A DNA stretch of 64,000 nt from Methylobacterium sp. C25 (GCF_021352225.1 NZ_JAAUVI010000001.1:592191-656190); one strand, 5' to 3'. Counted from the first letter of the stretch, positions 1 through 12,088 are shown. Notes: generated from the sequence alone by a model not told the origin. Program-made: numbers and translations.

Positions 1-40
1 GGATCACCGGAAGAACGCGCTCGACGCTGACTTCGGACAT
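1..40 (-). CDS. Start of an unidentified gene cut by the window edge
   Basis: An ATG on the minus strand at 40 opens a frame reading MSEVSVERVLPVI and runs off the left edge. A G-rich stretch (GGGGCGG) lies about 10 bases upstream. It would be the next gene downstream of the methylmalonyl-CoA mutase on the same strand, 165 bases after its stop. Thirteen residues are too few to name a family, and the start itself is only probable. Confidence 0.35.
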   Translation of the reverse strand, partial: MSEVSVERVLPVI

Positions 41-205
41 CAGAACTTGCCGCCCCAAGAGACAGATGATGGTCCGCTAGGCGCCCTCGACGTCCCGGCC
101 TGAGACGTGAACGAGGGAAGCCTGCGGGAGACTGACCCGCTCCGGGACGGACCGGGTCAACTCAGATCCGCCCAAGCAAAAATCGCGCAGGCGCTTCAGC
201 GGGGA

Positions 206-2368
206 TTACTCCGCAGCCTGCTGCTTCGCGTAGCCCAGTCTCTCATTCAGCTCGCTCAGCAGCTTGACCGCCGCCTCGGCGATCACCGTGCCGGGCGGGA
301 AGATCGCCGAGGCGCCGGCCGCGTAGAGCGCGTCGTAATCGGCCGGCGGGATCACGCCGCCGATGACGATCATCACATCCTCGCGGCCCTGCTCCGTCAG
401 CGCAGTCTTCAATTCCGGCACCAGCGTGAGATGGCCGGCGGCGAGCGAGGAGACGCCGATGATGTGGACGTCGTTCTCCACCGCCTGGCGCGCAGCCTCG
501 TCCGGCGTGGCGAAGAGCGGTCCGATATCCACGTCGAAGCCGAGATCGGCGAAGGCCGAGGCGATCACCTTCTGGCCGCGATCATGTCCGTCCTGGCCCA
601 TCTTGGCGACGAGGATACGCGGGCGGCGCCCGTCGTTCTCCTCGAAGTCCTCGACGAGGTGCCTCACCTGTTCCACCGCCGGCGACATGCCGCCCACCTC
701 CCGCTTGTAGACGCCCGAAATCGAGCGGATCTCGGCACGGTGACGGCCCCAGGCCTTCTCCAGCGCCTCTGAGATTTCGCCGACCGTGGCCTTGGCCCGC
801 GCCGCATTCACGGCGAGTTCGAGCAGGTTCTCGCTCGTGTTCACCGCGTTGGTGAGCGCGGCGAGCGCCGCATCGACATCGGCCTGTTTGCGCTCGGAGC
901 GCAGCCGCTTGAGCTTGTCGATCTGGAGCCGACGAACGTTGCCGTTATCGACACGCAGCAGCTCGATCGCCAGTTCGTCGTCCGGCTTGTACTTGTTGAT
1001 GCCGACGATGGTCTGGCGCCCGGAATCGATGCGCGCCTGGGCGCGGGCCGCCGCCTCCTCGATACGCAGCTTCGGCACACCGGCCTCGATGGCCTTGGCC
1101 ATGCCGCCGAGTTCCTCGACCTCCTTGATGTGCTCCCAGGCCCGCTTGGCGATGTCGGCGGTGAGCCGCTCGACATAGTAGGAGCCGCCCCAGGGGTCGA
1201 TGATGCGGGTGGTGCCGCTCTCCTGCTGCAGGAAGAGTTGGGTGTTGCGGGCGATGCGCGCCGAGAAATCGGTCGGCAGGGCCAGCGCTTCGTCGAGCGC
1301 GTTGGTGTGGAGCGACTGCGTGCCGCCCTGCGTCGCCGCCATCGCCTCGATGGCGGTGCGGGTGACGTTGTTGAACACGTCCTGCGCCGTCAGCGACCAG
1401 CCCGAAGTCTGGGAGTGCGTGCGCAGCGGCAGCGACTTCTCTTTCTGCGGATCGAACTGCTTGACGAGCTTCGCCCAGATCAGGCGCGCGGCCCGCATCT
1501 TGGCGATCTCCATGAAGAAGTTCGTGCCGATTGCCCAGAAGAAGGACAGGCGCGGTGCGAACTGGTCGATGGTCAGACCGGCGGCGAGGCCCGCCTTGAT
1601 GTATTCGACCCCGTCGGCGAGCGTGTAGGCGAGTTCGAGATCGTTCGTCGCCCCGGCTTCCTGCATGTGATAGCCGGAAATCGAGATCGAGTTGAACTTC
1701 GGCATGTTCTTCGAGGTGTAGCCGAAGATATCCGAGATGATCCGCATCGATCCCTTGGGGGGATAGATGTAGGTGTTGCGGACCATGAACTCCTTGAGGA
1801 TGTCGTTCTGGATCGTGCCGGCGAGCTTTTCGGGCGGCACGCCCTGCTCCTCGGCCGCAACGATGTAGAGGGCGAGGATCGGCAGCACTGCGCCGTTCAT
1901 CGTCATCGATACGGTCATCTCGTCGAGCGGAATGCCCGAGAAGAGCGTGCGCATGTCGTAGATCGAGTCGATCGCCACGCCCGCCATGCCGACGTCGCCG
2001 GAGACGCGGGGGTGGTCGGAATCGTAGCCGCGGTGGGTGGCGAGATCGAAAGCCACCGACAGGCCCTTCTGCCCCGCCGCGAGGTTGCGCCGGTAGAACG
2101 CGTTCGAATCCTCGGCCGTCGAGAACCCGGCATATTGCCGGATCGTCCAGGGCTGCGCCGCGTACATTGCCGGGTAGGGGCCGCGCAGATACGGCGCGAT
2201 TCCCGGGAACGAGCCGACCCCTTCCAGGCCCTCGCGGTCCTCGGGACCATAAAAGCCCTTCACCGGGATGCCCTCGGGGGTCATCCACGGCTCGGAGACC
2301 GGGGGCGGCGGAGCGGGGATCGGCTCGGCCGCGTAGGACAGGGTGGTGAAATCGGGAATCCGGGACAT
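206..2368 (-). CDS. mcmA: Methylmalonyl-CoA mutase, catalytic subunit
   Basis: This 720-residue protein is the B12-dependent mutase that interconverts (R)-methylmalonyl-CoA and succinyl-CoA in propionate assimilation and, in methylotrophs, the ethylmalonyl-CoA pathway. The N-terminal two thirds hold the substrate-binding TIM barrel ([15 protein letters not shown] region near residue 200). The C-terminal cobalamin domain shows the DxHxxG signature as DGHDRG at about residues 593-598, whose His coordinates cobalt. The length matches the large, self-sufficient subunit. No small subunit or MeaB-type chaperone gene is adjacent in the window. The ATG at 2368 gives the normal MCM N-terminus, although its ribosome binding site is weak (TAGAGTT). 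The family is certain; its role in this organism is inferred. Confidence 0.96.
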   Translation of the reverse strand: MSRIPDFTTLSYAAEPIPAPPPPVSEPWMTPEGIPVKGFYGPEDREGLEGVGSFPGIAPYLRGPYPAMYAAQPWTIRQYAGFSTAEDSNAFYRRNLAAGQKGLSVAFDLATHRGYDSDHPRVSGDVGMAGVAIDSIYDMRTLFSGIPLDEMTVSMTMNGAVLPILALYIVAAEEQGVPPEKLAGTIQNDILKEFMVRNTYIYPPKGSMRIISDIFGYTSKNMPKFNSISISGYHMQEAGATNDLELAYTLADGVEYIKAGLAAGLTIDQFAPRLSFFWAIGTNFFMEIAKMRAARLIWAKLVKQFDPQKEKSLPLRTHSQTSGWSLTAQDVFNNVTRTAIEAMAATQGGTQSLHTNALDEALALPTDFSARIARNTQLFLQQESGTTRIIDPWGGSYYVERLTADIAKRAWEHIKEVEELGGMAKAIEAGVPKLRIEEAAARAQARIDSGRQTIVGINKYKPDDELAIELLRVDNGNVRRLQIDKLKRLRSERKQADVDAALAALTNAVNTSENLLELAVNAARAKATVGEISEALEKAWGRHRAEIRSISGVYKREVGGMSPAVEQVRHLVEDFEENDGRRPRILVAKMGQDGHDRGQKVIASAFADLGFDVDIGPLFATPDEAARQAVENDVHIIGVSSLAAGHLTLVPELKTALTEQGREDVMIVIGGVIPPADYDALYAAGASAIFPPGTVIAEAAVKLLSELNERLGYAKQQAAE

Positions 2369-2444
2369 CGGCGAACTCTAGTACAGCCTTTGCCCGGTTA
2401 TAGAAGCTTTGAGGCGGCGGCCAAGCACACCTTATGGTGGAGCG

Positions 2445-3278
2445 CTAAGGTTGTGCCGAGGCCTTGGCGCCCTTGCCCGGCTTCGGCGCAGGCGGGGTCT
2501 CGCCCCAACGCGTCGCATCGATCTTGGCCGTGCCCCAGGTCAGGCCGACGCTGATCGACAGCGGCAACAGCAGGCCGACCTCCGGTGCCGGGGCCAGGCG
2601 GATGCGCATGTCGTCGTTTTCCTGCATCCGCTTCACCGACGATCCCTTCGGCCGATGACCCGAGACCGGCACCCAGCGCGCCCGGCAATCGAGCACGGGC
2701 CCGCGATAGGGCCCCTTGGTGACGGTGCTCACGCTGCCCCGGGAGAGCACGATGTCCACGCGCGTCAGCCCGTCGAAGACCGGAATGCGCCGATCACAGA
2801 ACGACGGCTGGAGCGGCCCGGACGGAGCGGGAATCGCGAGCATGCCGACCGGATCGGTCACGCCGACCTTGTCGCTGGCCGGGACCGGGAGCCGATCGGG
2901 GCGCGGTGTCGGCATCGGGTCGACCGAGGCGCTCTTCACGGTGCCGTCGTTGAAGGCGACGGCGACCGTCACCGGATAATCCGAGTAATGCGCGTCGATC
3001 TTGAACGACGAAGGCACGGCCCCCGATTTGGACATCCGGCCGCTCGATCCGGCCTTGCCGCCGCCTTGGAAGAACCAGCCGGCCATCCCGGCGAGCCCCC
3101 CGTCGAGATCGAGCGAGTAGTGATCCGCGTTCCGCTCCGCCGTCAGCGTCGACTTGCCGACCGTCAGGCCGAGAAAGGACAGGCCGTAATCGACGACGAA
3201 GGTTCGCGGTGCCGCTTCGGCGGCCAGCGTTGACGCCGCCAGGAGCGCCCCCACCAAGCTGCTCAGCCGCCATACCAT
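2445..3278 (-). CDS. Exported DUF3108-family protein
   Basis: The 277-residue product begins with a signal peptide (MVWRLSSLVGALLAASTLAAEA) and continues with the beta-rich pattern of DUF3108 proteins: YGLSFLGLTVGKSTLTAER near residue 35 and a central GCMD-like block about residues 140-200. DUF3108 proteins are periplasmic or outer-membrane associated beta proteins with no established biochemical role. An ATG 30 bases upstream is possible, but the ATG at 3278 has GGAG six bases before it and starts the signal peptide directly. The gene lies 76 bases upstream of the mutase on the same strand; co-transcription is possible, but no functional link is evident. Confidence is good for the family and nil for function. 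Confidence 0.8.
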   Translation of the reverse strand: MVWRLSSLVGALLAASTLAAEAAPRTFVVDYGLSFLGLTVGKSTLTAERNADHYSLDLDGGLAGMAGWFFQGGGKAGSSGRMSKSGAVPSSFKIDAHYSDYPVTVAVAFNDGTVKSASVDPMPTPRPDRLPVPASDKVGVTDPVGMLAIPAPSGPLQPSFCDRRIPVFDGLTRVDIVLSRGSVSTVTKGPYRGPVLDCRARWVPVSGHRPKGSSVKRMQENDDMRIRLAPAPEVGLLLPLSISVGLTWGTAKIDATRWGETPPAPKPGKGAKASAQP

Positions 3279-3396
3279 GTTCGACTCCGACCTACCGACC
3301 CGAAACACCCCCTGGATGCCGCCATCCTCCCGCTTCGCGGCGGGATCATGTCAGCGGCGGCGCCTGGCGGTGAACAACAAGCGCCGCCGGGCGGAT

Positions 3397-3810
3397 TCAC
3401 GCTCGGCCGAGAAGCCAAGTCCTTCGCGTCTCGATCATTTCATCGAGCCGTGCCCGGCGTTTCTCCTTGCGCTGACAGTCGCCGGGGCAATCGCAGTGAC
3501 AATCCGGGGATTCGCAGGACAGCACGGACAGGAGGACGAAGCCGATCGCGATGGCGGCGAGCGCGTAGAGCGGCCACGCGAACCCGATGCCGACCACGAG
3601 CGCGAGCCCGAGCTTGAGGGTAATCGAGCCGGCGACCTTCAACTTCAGCAACGTCGCCAGGGTCCCGCCGGCGCCGAGGCCGCCGCGCAGGGCCCTCAGG
3701 ATCGCGATGCGGATGCGTCGCCGTGCAGCAAGCGCCTCGAGCCGCGCCAGCTCTCGCTCGACGCGGATGACCGATGGGTCACGGCTGTCATGGGTCCTCG
3801 ACGGCAGCAT
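3397..3810 (-). CDS. Small membrane protein with a cysteine cluster
   Basis: I do not recognise this 137-residue protein. A basic, probably helical N-terminus (residues 10-40, RVERELARLEALAARRRIR) leads into glycine-rich and hydrophobic stretches at about 42-100 that can form two or three membrane spans. Next comes a short segment with five closely spaced cysteines (CESPDCHCDCPGDC, about residues 99-112) and a basic, helical tail ending in LLGRA. The cysteines could bind a metal or form disulfides on one face of the membrane. The start at 3810 is set by a strong GGGGAGGG site four to eleven bases upstream. It is followed on the same strand by the DUF3108 gene, about 120 bases away. Confidence 0.68.
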   Translation of the reverse strand: MLPSRTHDSRDPSVIRVERELARLEALAARRRIRIAILRALRGGLGAGGTLATLLKLKVAGSITLKLGLALVVGIGFAWPLYALAAIAIGFVLLSVLSCESPDCHCDCPGDCQRKEKRRARLDEMIETRRTWLLGRA

Positions 3811-3969
3811 CGCGCCCTCCCCTTTCGCCAAGCGCAGTGTTGTCGCTCGAACGATTGTCGCTTGAAGGCGGCACTTTCATCCGTGCGCCAGCGAACGCGA
3901 GCGGGCGGCCATCATCGCTAAGCTTGGCACGCTCGCATGGCGTCGAGTATCGCGATGGGAGGGGTTCGC

Positions 3970-4911
3970 ATGACATGGCGACGCGGTGGCAAGCCCGAGG
4001 AGACCAGCGCGGCGCGGCTCTGGCGCCCGCTCTCGCGCTTCATCACGGCGGAAGCCGACCTGGGCGCGCGTGTCGCCGCCAAGGGCCCGGCGGCGGCTTT
4101 CGCCTACGAATTCCTGCGCTTCGGGGTGAAGCAGGGCTGGGCCTGCCTGTTCGGCGGCTTGATGTGCGCGCTGCTCATCGGCACGCATCTCTTCTACCCG
4201 GCCCATGCCGCGCTCAGCCGCTACGACTTTCTCACCCTCGCCGCGGTGGCGATCCAGGCGGCGCTGCTGGCGCTCAGGATGGAGACCTGGGAGGAAGCGA
4301 AGGTCATCGCGCTCTACCATGTCGTCGGCACCGTCATGGAGATCTTCAAGACCGGTGTCGGCTCGTGGATCTATCCCGAGGAGAGCCTCTTACGGATTGC
4401 CGGCGTGCCGCTCTTCACGGGCTTCATGTATGCGAGCATCGGCTCCTACATCGCCCGCGTCTGGCGGCTGTTCGACTTCCGCTTCAAGCGGCATCCGTCG
4501 CTGATGTTCACGCTGCCGCTGGCCGCCGCGATCTACGCGAACTTCTTCGCGCACCATTACATGCCCGACTTGCGCATCGCGCTGTTCGCGGTCACCGCGC
4601 TGCTGTTCGGGCGGACGATCGTCCACTTCAAGGTCTGGCACACGCACCGTTCGATGCCGCTCATCGTCGGGTTCGGTCTCGTCGCGCTGTTCATCTGGTT
4701 CGCCGAGAACATCGGCACGGCGACCCGGGTCTGGATCTATCCGAGCCAGGCCGCCGGCTGGTCGCCGGTCGCCTTCGCCAAGCTCGGCTCCTGGTTCCTG
4801 CTGATGATCGTCTCCTACGTGCTGGTGACGCTGGTCAGCCGACCGAGAGCCATGAGGGAGGCGGCCTCGGCGACCGAGCCGGTCTCGATGCCCGCTGCCG
4901 AAAGCGCCTGA
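3970..4911 (+). CDS. DUF817 multi-pass membrane protein
   Basis: The 313-residue product is an integral membrane protein with about eight hydrophobic segments, for example WACLFGGLMCALLIG near residue 60 and LIVGFGLVALFIWFAEN near residue 240. The conserved blocks ALRMETWEEAKVIALYHVVGT and WIYPEES identify it as DUF817, a family without an assigned function whose charged intramembrane residues suggest transport or lipid chemistry. The ATG at 3970 is preferred over the one at 3937 because GGGAGGGG sits five to twelve bases before it. The gene is monocistronic here, divergent from the cysteine-cluster gene and convergent with the next one. Confidence 0.82.
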   Translation: MTWRRGGKPEETSAARLWRPLSRFITAEADLGARVAAKGPAAAFAYEFLRFGVKQGWACLFGGLMCALLIGTHLFYPAHAALSRYDFLTLAAVAIQAALLALRMETWEEAKVIALYHVVGTVMEIFKTGVGSWIYPEESLLRIAGVPLFTGFMYASIGSYIARVWRLFDFRFKRHPSLMFTLPLAAAIYANFFAHHYMPDLRIALFAVTALLFGRTIVHFKVWHTHRSMPLIVGFGLVALFIWFAENIGTATRVWIYPSQAAGWSPVAFAKLGSWFLLMIVSYVLVTLVSRPRAMREAASATEPVSMPAAESA

Positions 4912-4940
4912 ACCGCGCCGGGAGGCGCCGCAGACGAAAA

Positions 4941-4975
4941 CGGCCCGGACCCGAGATCGGGCCGGACCGCTTTCT
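4941..4975. terminator. Probable bidirectional terminator
   Basis: Inverted arms CGGCCCG (4941-4947) and CGGGCCG (4958-4964) lie between two convergent genes, the DUF817 gene ending at 4911 and a small minus-strand gene ending at 5015. A short T run (4971-4973) follows on the plus strand and AAAA (4937-4940) flanks the other side, so the hairpin could act in both directions. The U tracts are short, so efficiency is uncertain. Confidence 0.5.
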
Positions 4976-5014
4976 GCCGGAAGCCCGGCCATATCGATCG
5001 GCGAAACGCCGCAA

Positions 5015-5230
5015 TCAGTTGAGGTAGGTGCGGATCCAGTTGGGGGAGAGGATCTCGCCCTCTTCCGTGATGATCCAGGGCTGCTTGGCCGGGTCGGTCA
5101 GGGCGCCGGCGGCGGCGGCGAGCGCCTCGCGCAGCGTGTCGTAGCGAGCGGGCTGCGCCAGCGGCGACGAAGCCGGCAGCGTGCGCCAAATCGTCAGGTC
5201 GGCCGGTCGTTCGAGAGCCTCGGTTTCCAT
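5015..5230 (-). CDS. Conserved small hypothetical protein
   Basis: This 71-residue protein (METEALERPADLT at the start, ending SPNWIRTYLN) has no signal peptide or membrane segment. Its body contains an Ala-rich helix (YDTLREALAAAAGAL) followed by PWIITEEGEILSPNWI, a pattern I know only from short uncharacterised alphaproteobacterial proteins that pair a helix with a small beta unit. The ATG at 5230 is chosen because AGAGGAC lies about eight bases upstream; a longer version from 5320 would add an unlikely polar leader. I cannot assign a function. Confidence 0.6.
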   Translation of the reverse strand: METEALERPADLTIWRTLPASSPLAQPARYDTLREALAAAAGALTDPAKQPWIITEEGEILSPNWIRTYLN

Positions 5231-5662
5231 GTCTCGACTGTCCTCTTGAACCCTGTTCTCTTGAGGCTCATCGGCGATGTGTCGCTTCAACGAGCCGAGA
5301 TGATGCTTCTTCGTGCGCAATTGGGAGCATCTGTTGACGTCTTTGCGATCATTTCAGGCAATTCAGGCCTGATCGACACGTTCTCGACGCAGTTCCACAC
5401 TCCCGACACAAAGGTTTCACGGCCTTTGCGCCTTGGGTGCACCTCGGATGCTCCTCATCGGCAATACGATGACTGTGCGTTCGAAGTGTAAGCAATTCGT
5501 TAGCTTGGCGGCTACCATCGCTGCAGTGCGGTGGCGCACCTTCACAGCTTGTGGACGACTGTGGGCATCTTGCATCATTCGGCAGTATCGGCCGGGCGTC
5601 GGTGATCGAGCGCACCCGTCTCGAGCCTTTACCTGGGAGCCGAACGATCCGATCACGGGGCC
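5231..5662. other. 432-base intergenic region
   Basis: The region separates a minus-strand gene from a plus-strand gene, so it should hold two promoters. Base composition is noticeably less GC-rich than the neighbouring genes. I see no reading frame with a convincing ribosome binding site, no strong hairpin with a U tract and no recognisable operator. Confidence 0.5.
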
Positions 5663-6352
5663 ATGCTTCTCGCCCTCGGTCTCGTCGCGCTCTTCGGCTT
5701 CTGGTGGCTCGGCCGCAGCGGCGGCCGCCTGCCTGCGGGCCTGACCCCGCGTCGGCTCGCGGGATATGCGGCTTTCGCGCTCGCCGCCCTGCTGGCGATG
5801 CGCGGCTCCCTGCTGCCGTCCGCCTTGCTGGCGGGAGCCGGCCTCTGGATCGTGTGGGGTGGGGAGAGGCTGGCCGGCAGGCTGGGCCGCCTCCTGTCGG
5901 AGCTGACGCCGAGGCGGTCGGCGCGGCGCACCGCGAGCATCGAGCTCGATCACGGTTCGGGTGACGGCCTCGTCCTGGCCGGCCCCCGAGCCGGGGAGCG
6001 CCTGTCGGCCGTTCCGCGCGACGATCTCGTCGCGTTTCTCGCCCTCTGCCGAGGGTCCGATCCCGAAGGCGCGGGTCTTCTAGAGGCGTATCTGGACCGC
6101 CGGCATCCCGGCTGGCGTGTAGACGCTGAGCGCGATCTTGACCCGCGGACGGGCCGCCCGCTTGACCCAGGGGCGATGACGCAGGAGGAGGCCTATCAGA
6201 TCCTGGGGCTTGAGCGCGGGGCGTCCCTGGAGGAGGTCCGCGCGGCGCACCGAACGCTGATGAAGCGGCTGCATCCCGACCAGGGGGGCAGCGCTGCGTT
6301 TGCCGCTCGCGTCAACGCGGCTCGAGACAGACTGACGAACCGACATCGCTGA
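5663..6352 (+). CDS. Membrane-anchored J-domain protein
   Basis: The 229-residue product starts with a transmembrane helix (MLLALGLVALFGFWWLGR), has a second hydrophobic stretch around residues 33-80, and ends with a J domain (about residues 165-229) carrying the diagnostic HPD tripeptide in LMKRLHPDQGG. The layout of an N-terminal anchor and a C-terminal J domain resembles the TIM14/Pam18-like bacterial proteins that recruit DnaK to the membrane. The cytosolic linker (FLALCRGSDPEGAGLLEAYL) is typical of the alphaproteobacterial members. A GGGG stretch precedes the ATG. The gene stands alone. The J domain is certain; the partner Hsp70 and client are unknown. Confidence 0.85.
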   Translation: MLLALGLVALFGFWWLGRSGGRLPAGLTPRRLAGYAAFALAALLAMRGSLLPSALLAGAGLWIVWGGERLAGRLGRLLSELTPRRSARRTASIELDHGSGDGLVLAGPRAGERLSAVPRDDLVAFLALCRGSDPEGAGLLEAYLDRRHPGWRVDAERDLDPRTGRPLDPGAMTQEEAYQILGLERGASLEEVRAAHRTLMKRLHPDQGGSAAFAARVNAARDRLTNRHR

Positions 6353-6439
6353 TACTCCACGCGCGTTGTCAGAAGGTGATGGGTGAGATTGGCCGCCGGC
6401 CCGGACGAGGGTCGGCGGGTAGTCACAGGCTCCCGGTCG

Positions 6440-7924
6440 TCAGCTCCGGGTGGCGAAGCAGTTGAAGCCGTTCTTCTTCAGCGCCGAGCAGGCATCCTGC
6501 GCGGAGCCCTGTTCGGCGAAGCCCGAGAACCGGGCGCGGTAAAGCGTCGTGCCGCCATGGCTGACGCGCACAGTGTAGGGCGCTGCCTTGCCGAGCGCGC
6601 CACCGGCGCGGCCACGGGCCTCGGCCAACATCGACTTCGCCTTGTCCTCGTCATCCATGGCGCCGAGCTGGATCACCCAGGCGGTCGGCGTCACGCCGCG
6701 CGAGGTGATCTCGGCCTTCTCGGGCTTGGCCGGTGCCTCGGAGCGAGCGGCGACGGCGTCATAATCGTAGGCCGGCAGCCTTGCGCTCGACTTGCCACCC
6801 GGGAACGGGGCTTGCGCCGGGGCGCCGGCATAGGCCTGCGCCGCGCCGGGGATCGCCTGCAGAGGCTTGCGGCTCATGCCAGGCGTCGTGGTCGGGACAG
6901 CATCCGTCGAGTTCGTCGTCTCGATCTCGTCGTCCTCGGCCGAGGCGTAGCGGGTGCGGGTCTTCGACGCGGCGTCGGCGATGACGGCCGGGCGGCCGCG
7001 CTCGGCCGTCTCGATCAGGCCCGGCACCTGGCGGGCACCGGCATAGGCGCGCGGCAGGCTGGAGCGGACGAGGTCGGCCATGATCCGGTCCCGGCTCGCG
7101 CCCGACTTGCCGCCGAGCACGATGGCGACGATCTGGCGGTTGTCGGACTTCGCGGCGGTCATCAGGTTGAAGCCGGAATCGCGCGTGTAGCCGGTCTTGA
7201 TGCCGTCGACGCCCTGGACATTGCCGAGCAGGTGGTTGTGGTTGCCGATGACCCGGCCGCGGAAGGCGAAGGAACGGGTCTGGAAGTACTTGTAGTAGTG
7301 GGGGAAGCGATCCTGGATCGCGCGGGCGAGCACCGTGAGATCGCGGGCCGTGGTGATCTGGTCGGCATCCGGCAGGCCGGAGGCGTTGGCATAGTGCGTG
7401 CGGGTCATGCCGAGCGAGCGAGCCTTGCTCGTCATCATCTCGGCGAACCTTGCTTCCGACCCGGCGATGTTCTCGCCGATGGCGCAGGCCACGTCGTTGG
7501 CCGATTTCGTCACGATGGCCTTGATCGCGTCCTCGACCTCGATGGTCGAGCCGGGGCGCAGGCCGAGCTTCGACGGAGCCATGGAGGCGGCGTTGGCCGA
7601 GATCGTCAGCGGCGAATCGAGCCGGTAGCGGCCGCGCTCGAGCTGCTCGAACAGCATGTACAGCGTCATCACCTTGGTGATCGAGGCCGGGTGACGCAGG
7701 GCGTCCTCGTTGACCGCGTGCAGCGTCTTGCCGGTCTTCACGTCGACAACCATCGCGGCATAAGGCGGATTGTAGCCGCCGGCCACAGCGCGATGATGGG
7801 CCGCCCGATGATGCCCGTGGCGGCGTGCTTCGGCCGGGGTGGTGATCGCGGCAAGGATCGCGGCAGCGACCAGGGCTGCGGGAGGAACGGTCGAACGAAG
7901 GGTACGGCCTGACGCGCTACGCAT
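6440..7924 (-). CDS. D-alanyl-D-alanine carboxypeptidase (S11) with SPOR domain
   Basis: This 494-residue exported penicillin-binding protein trims the terminal D-Ala from peptidoglycan pentapeptides. After a signal sequence (residues 1-33) come the three S11 active-site motifs: SITK with nucleophile Ser81 and Lys84, SAN at 141-143, and KTG at 243-245. A variable Pro/Ala-rich linker follows, then a SPOR domain at the C-terminus (WVIQLGAMDDEDKAKSMLAEA), which binds denuded glycan strands at the division septum. Such a DacF/SPOR fusion is common in Rhizobiales. The ATG at 7924 begins the signal peptide; the longer frame from 8011 is less likely. The gene is divergent from clpS. Confidence 0.92.
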   Translation of the reverse strand: MRSASGRTLRSTVPPAALVAAAILAAITTPAEARRHGHHRAAHHRAVAGGYNPPYAAMVVDVKTGKTLHAVNEDALRHPASITKVMTLYMLFEQLERGRYRLDSPLTISANAASMAPSKLGLRPGSTIEVEDAIKAIVTKSANDVACAIGENIAGSEARFAEMMTSKARSLGMTRTHYANASGLPDADQITTARDLTVLARAIQDRFPHYYKYFQTRSFAFRGRVIGNHNHLLGNVQGVDGIKTGYTRDSGFNLMTAAKSDNRQIVAIVLGGKSGASRDRIMADLVRSSLPRAYAGARQVPGLIETAERGRPAVIADAASKTRTRYASAEDDEIETTNSTDAVPTTTPGMSRKPLQAIPGAAQAYAGAPAQAPFPGGKSSARLPAYDYDAVAARSEAPAKPEKAEITSRGVTPTAWVIQLGAMDDEDKAKSMLAEARGRAGGALGKAAPYTVRVSHGGTTLYRARFSGFAEQGSAQDACSALKKNGFNCFATRS

Positions 7925-8353
7925 TACCGATGATCCGTTCCGCACTCTTCGAACCGATTGGCCGGCCAGCGCCGCGCCGTCATCGCGGACAGCACCGGGT
8001 CGGCCCGGCATTCCGCTCCATCACTGATGCGCAACGGTATGCGGACGCGGTTACGCGGCCGTTAATTCGGACGCGTTCGGCGACGAAACCGCGTGGTTCG
8101 ACAGCAAGCTGTGCGAAAGTCGCACGTCACCAATCGTAAAGATCGTGCGCCGGACCCGGACAAGTGAGCGCATCCGACTGGCGGAGTCGGATCACGGCCT
8201 ATAGATTGCCTGTTGCTGGTTGCGTCTCAGCGGCGCCCTGGGCGGAGGGCCGCCTCAGGTCCGTCACACTTCCCACGAACAACGTCATACGAACGAAATA
8301 TGCCGCCGGACGGACTCGATACGATTCCGATGTGTCAGACACCGAAGCGGGCC
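7925..8353. other. 429-base divergent intergenic region before clpS
   Basis: It separates the carboxypeptidase (minus) from clpS (plus) and must hold both promoters. If clpS begins at the alternative ATG at 8300, the region is 54 bases shorter. I find no convincing short gene, repeat or terminator in it. Confidence 0.45.
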
Positions 8354-8737
8354 ATGGCGACCGCTGGACACGAAGGCTGGCGCGCCAACGGCGCCACGCC
8401 GATCACGGCCGCGGGTCCGCGCGGGTCCGGCGATGGCGACCGCTCGAACACCGCGATCATCACGCGCACCAAGCCGAAGACGAAGCGCCCGAGCCTCTAC
8501 CGGGTGCTCCTCCTGAACGACGACTACACGCCGATGGAATTCGTCGTCCATGTCGTCGAGCGCTTCTTCAATAAGAACCACGACGACGCATATCAGATCA
8601 TGATGCACGTGCATCAGAACGGCGTCGGCGAGTGCGGCGTCTTCACCTACGAGGTCGCCGAGACGAAGGTGACGCAGGTGATGGACTTCGCCCGCAAGCA
8701 CCAACACCCTCTCCAGTGCGTTATGGAGAAGAAGTAA
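8354..8737 (+). CDS. clpS: ClpS adaptor protein
   Basis: ClpS delivers N-degron substrates to ClpAP and steers ClpA away from other substrates. The 127-residue product has a disordered, charged N-terminal extension (to about residue 40) that enters ClpA, then the conserved core [20 protein letters not shown], whose Asn-Asp pair and hydrophobic pocket bind the N-terminal residue, and the ending [10 protein letters not shown]. The ATG at 8354 gives a length near the family norm; an in-frame ATG at 8300 would add 18 residues and cannot be excluded. clpA begins 24 bases downstream, so the two genes form an operon, as in most proteobacteria. Confidence 0.93.
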   Translation: MATAGHEGWRANGATPITAAGPRGSGDGDRSNTAIITRTKPKTKRPSLYRVLLLNDDYTPMEFVVHVVERFFNKNHDDAYQIMMHVHQNGVGECGVFTYEVAETKVTQVMDFARKHQHPLQCVMEKK

Positions 8738-8761
8738 GGCCCCGGAACAAAGGCTCGAGCA

Positions 8762-11272
<2,511 letters not shown>

Positions 11273-11394
11273 TCGTTGCAACCACTCGGGGAAGGCGGGT
11301 TGCCTTCCTCGGGCCGGTCGCGGATATGGGCGCACCGAGATGAGACGAGCGAGGGCGGGGGCGCTCTCGCGCATCTGCTGACGACGGGGGCACC

Positions 11395-11688
11395 ATGACG
11401 AGCGACACGCATGAGGACGCTCTCGCGCCTGCGCCCAGGCAGGCTCCGGCTCCCAAGCCGAGGGTCACGGCCAAGACCAAGCTCACCGGACGCGAAGCGC
11501 GCCGCAAGCGGCGCAAGGCCCGCCGGCGCGGCGAGGAAATCCTGGCCTGGATCCTCGTCCCACTGATCGTTCTTGCGCTCTGGTGGAGCGCGAACGCCGT
11601 GTTCGACTTCTTCGGAACCACGCCCAGCACGGTCTGGGACCAGCTGATGATGGCCAAGAAGCAGCTCGAGAAGAAGGGTCTGCCGTAG
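11395..11688 (+). CDS. Small single-pass membrane protein
   Basis: I do not recognise this 97-residue protein. A proline-rich N-terminus (residues 1-25) is followed by a very basic stretch (GREARRKRRKARRRGEE, about 32-48), one transmembrane helix (ILAWILVPLIVLALWWSANAVF) and a short amphipathic tail ending in KKQLEKKGLP. The basic block before the helix predicts that the N-terminus stays in the cytoplasm. It lies 122 bases after clpA on the same strand. Codon use is like its neighbours, and a GGGGG stretch precedes the ATG. Existence is likely; function is unknown. Confidence 0.6.
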   Translation: MTSDTHEDALAPAPRQAPAPKPRVTAKTKLTGREARRKRRKARRRGEEILAWILVPLIVLALWWSANAVFDFFGTTPSTVWDQLMMAKKQLEKKGLP

Positions 11689-11743
11689 CTCCCGGCCCGC
11701 GATCGCCGCGAACCGGTTCGATGCCGACCCGGTGGGACCGTCT

Positions 11744-11986
11744 TTAGTCGCAGCGCTCCTTGCGGACGGTCGTGGTCTCGCCGTCGTCGTCGGTGCGCGT
11801 GACGGTCTTCGATTCGCATCCGGCTGCGGGCGGCAGATCGCGGTCCACCTCACGGCGCTCGATGACAGCGGCAGGGCGGTCACGCACGACGACCGCAGGC
11901 TCGTCGCGTTCGATGACGGTGGTCTGGGCGGAGGCGGCGCCGCTCAGGGCGACGACGGTCGCAGCGGCGAGAAAGAGGGCTCGCAT
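11744..11986 (-). CDS. Small exported protein
   Basis: The 80-residue product has a clear signal peptide (MRALFLAAATVVALSGAASA, cleavage after residue 20). The mature 60 residues are highly charged and contain imperfect repeats of the form VVxRD/VIERxE, followed by two cysteines that could form a disulfide (CESKTVTRTDDDGETTTVRKERC). The pattern resembles small periplasmic proteins that are abundant and uncharacterised in Methylobacterium. GGAGAG sits five to ten bases before the ATG at 11986, which excludes longer versions. No partner is evident; it is convergent with the preceding membrane-protein gene. Confidence 0.7.
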   Translation of the reverse strand: MRALFLAAATVVALSGAASAQTTVIERDEPAVVVRDRPAAVIERREVDRDLPPAAGCESKTVTRTDDDGETTTVRKERCD

Positions 11987-12088
11987 GAGTCTCTCCGAGC
12001 TGTGGGACAAGCCCATCAAACGACCTCGACAGCTGGACAGTTCCAAATGATGGCCGCGCCGCGCCGGACCTCCGGCCCGATATCGTGC

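Noticed and set aside
1130..2554. A 474-codon open frame opposite the methylmalonyl-CoA mutase
   Set aside because: It is a shadow of the mutase in GC-rich DNA, with no domain.
5246..5491. Possible 81-codon gene on the plus strand
   Set aside because: No ribosome binding site, odd composition and no similarity to anything I know; the region reads as intergenic.
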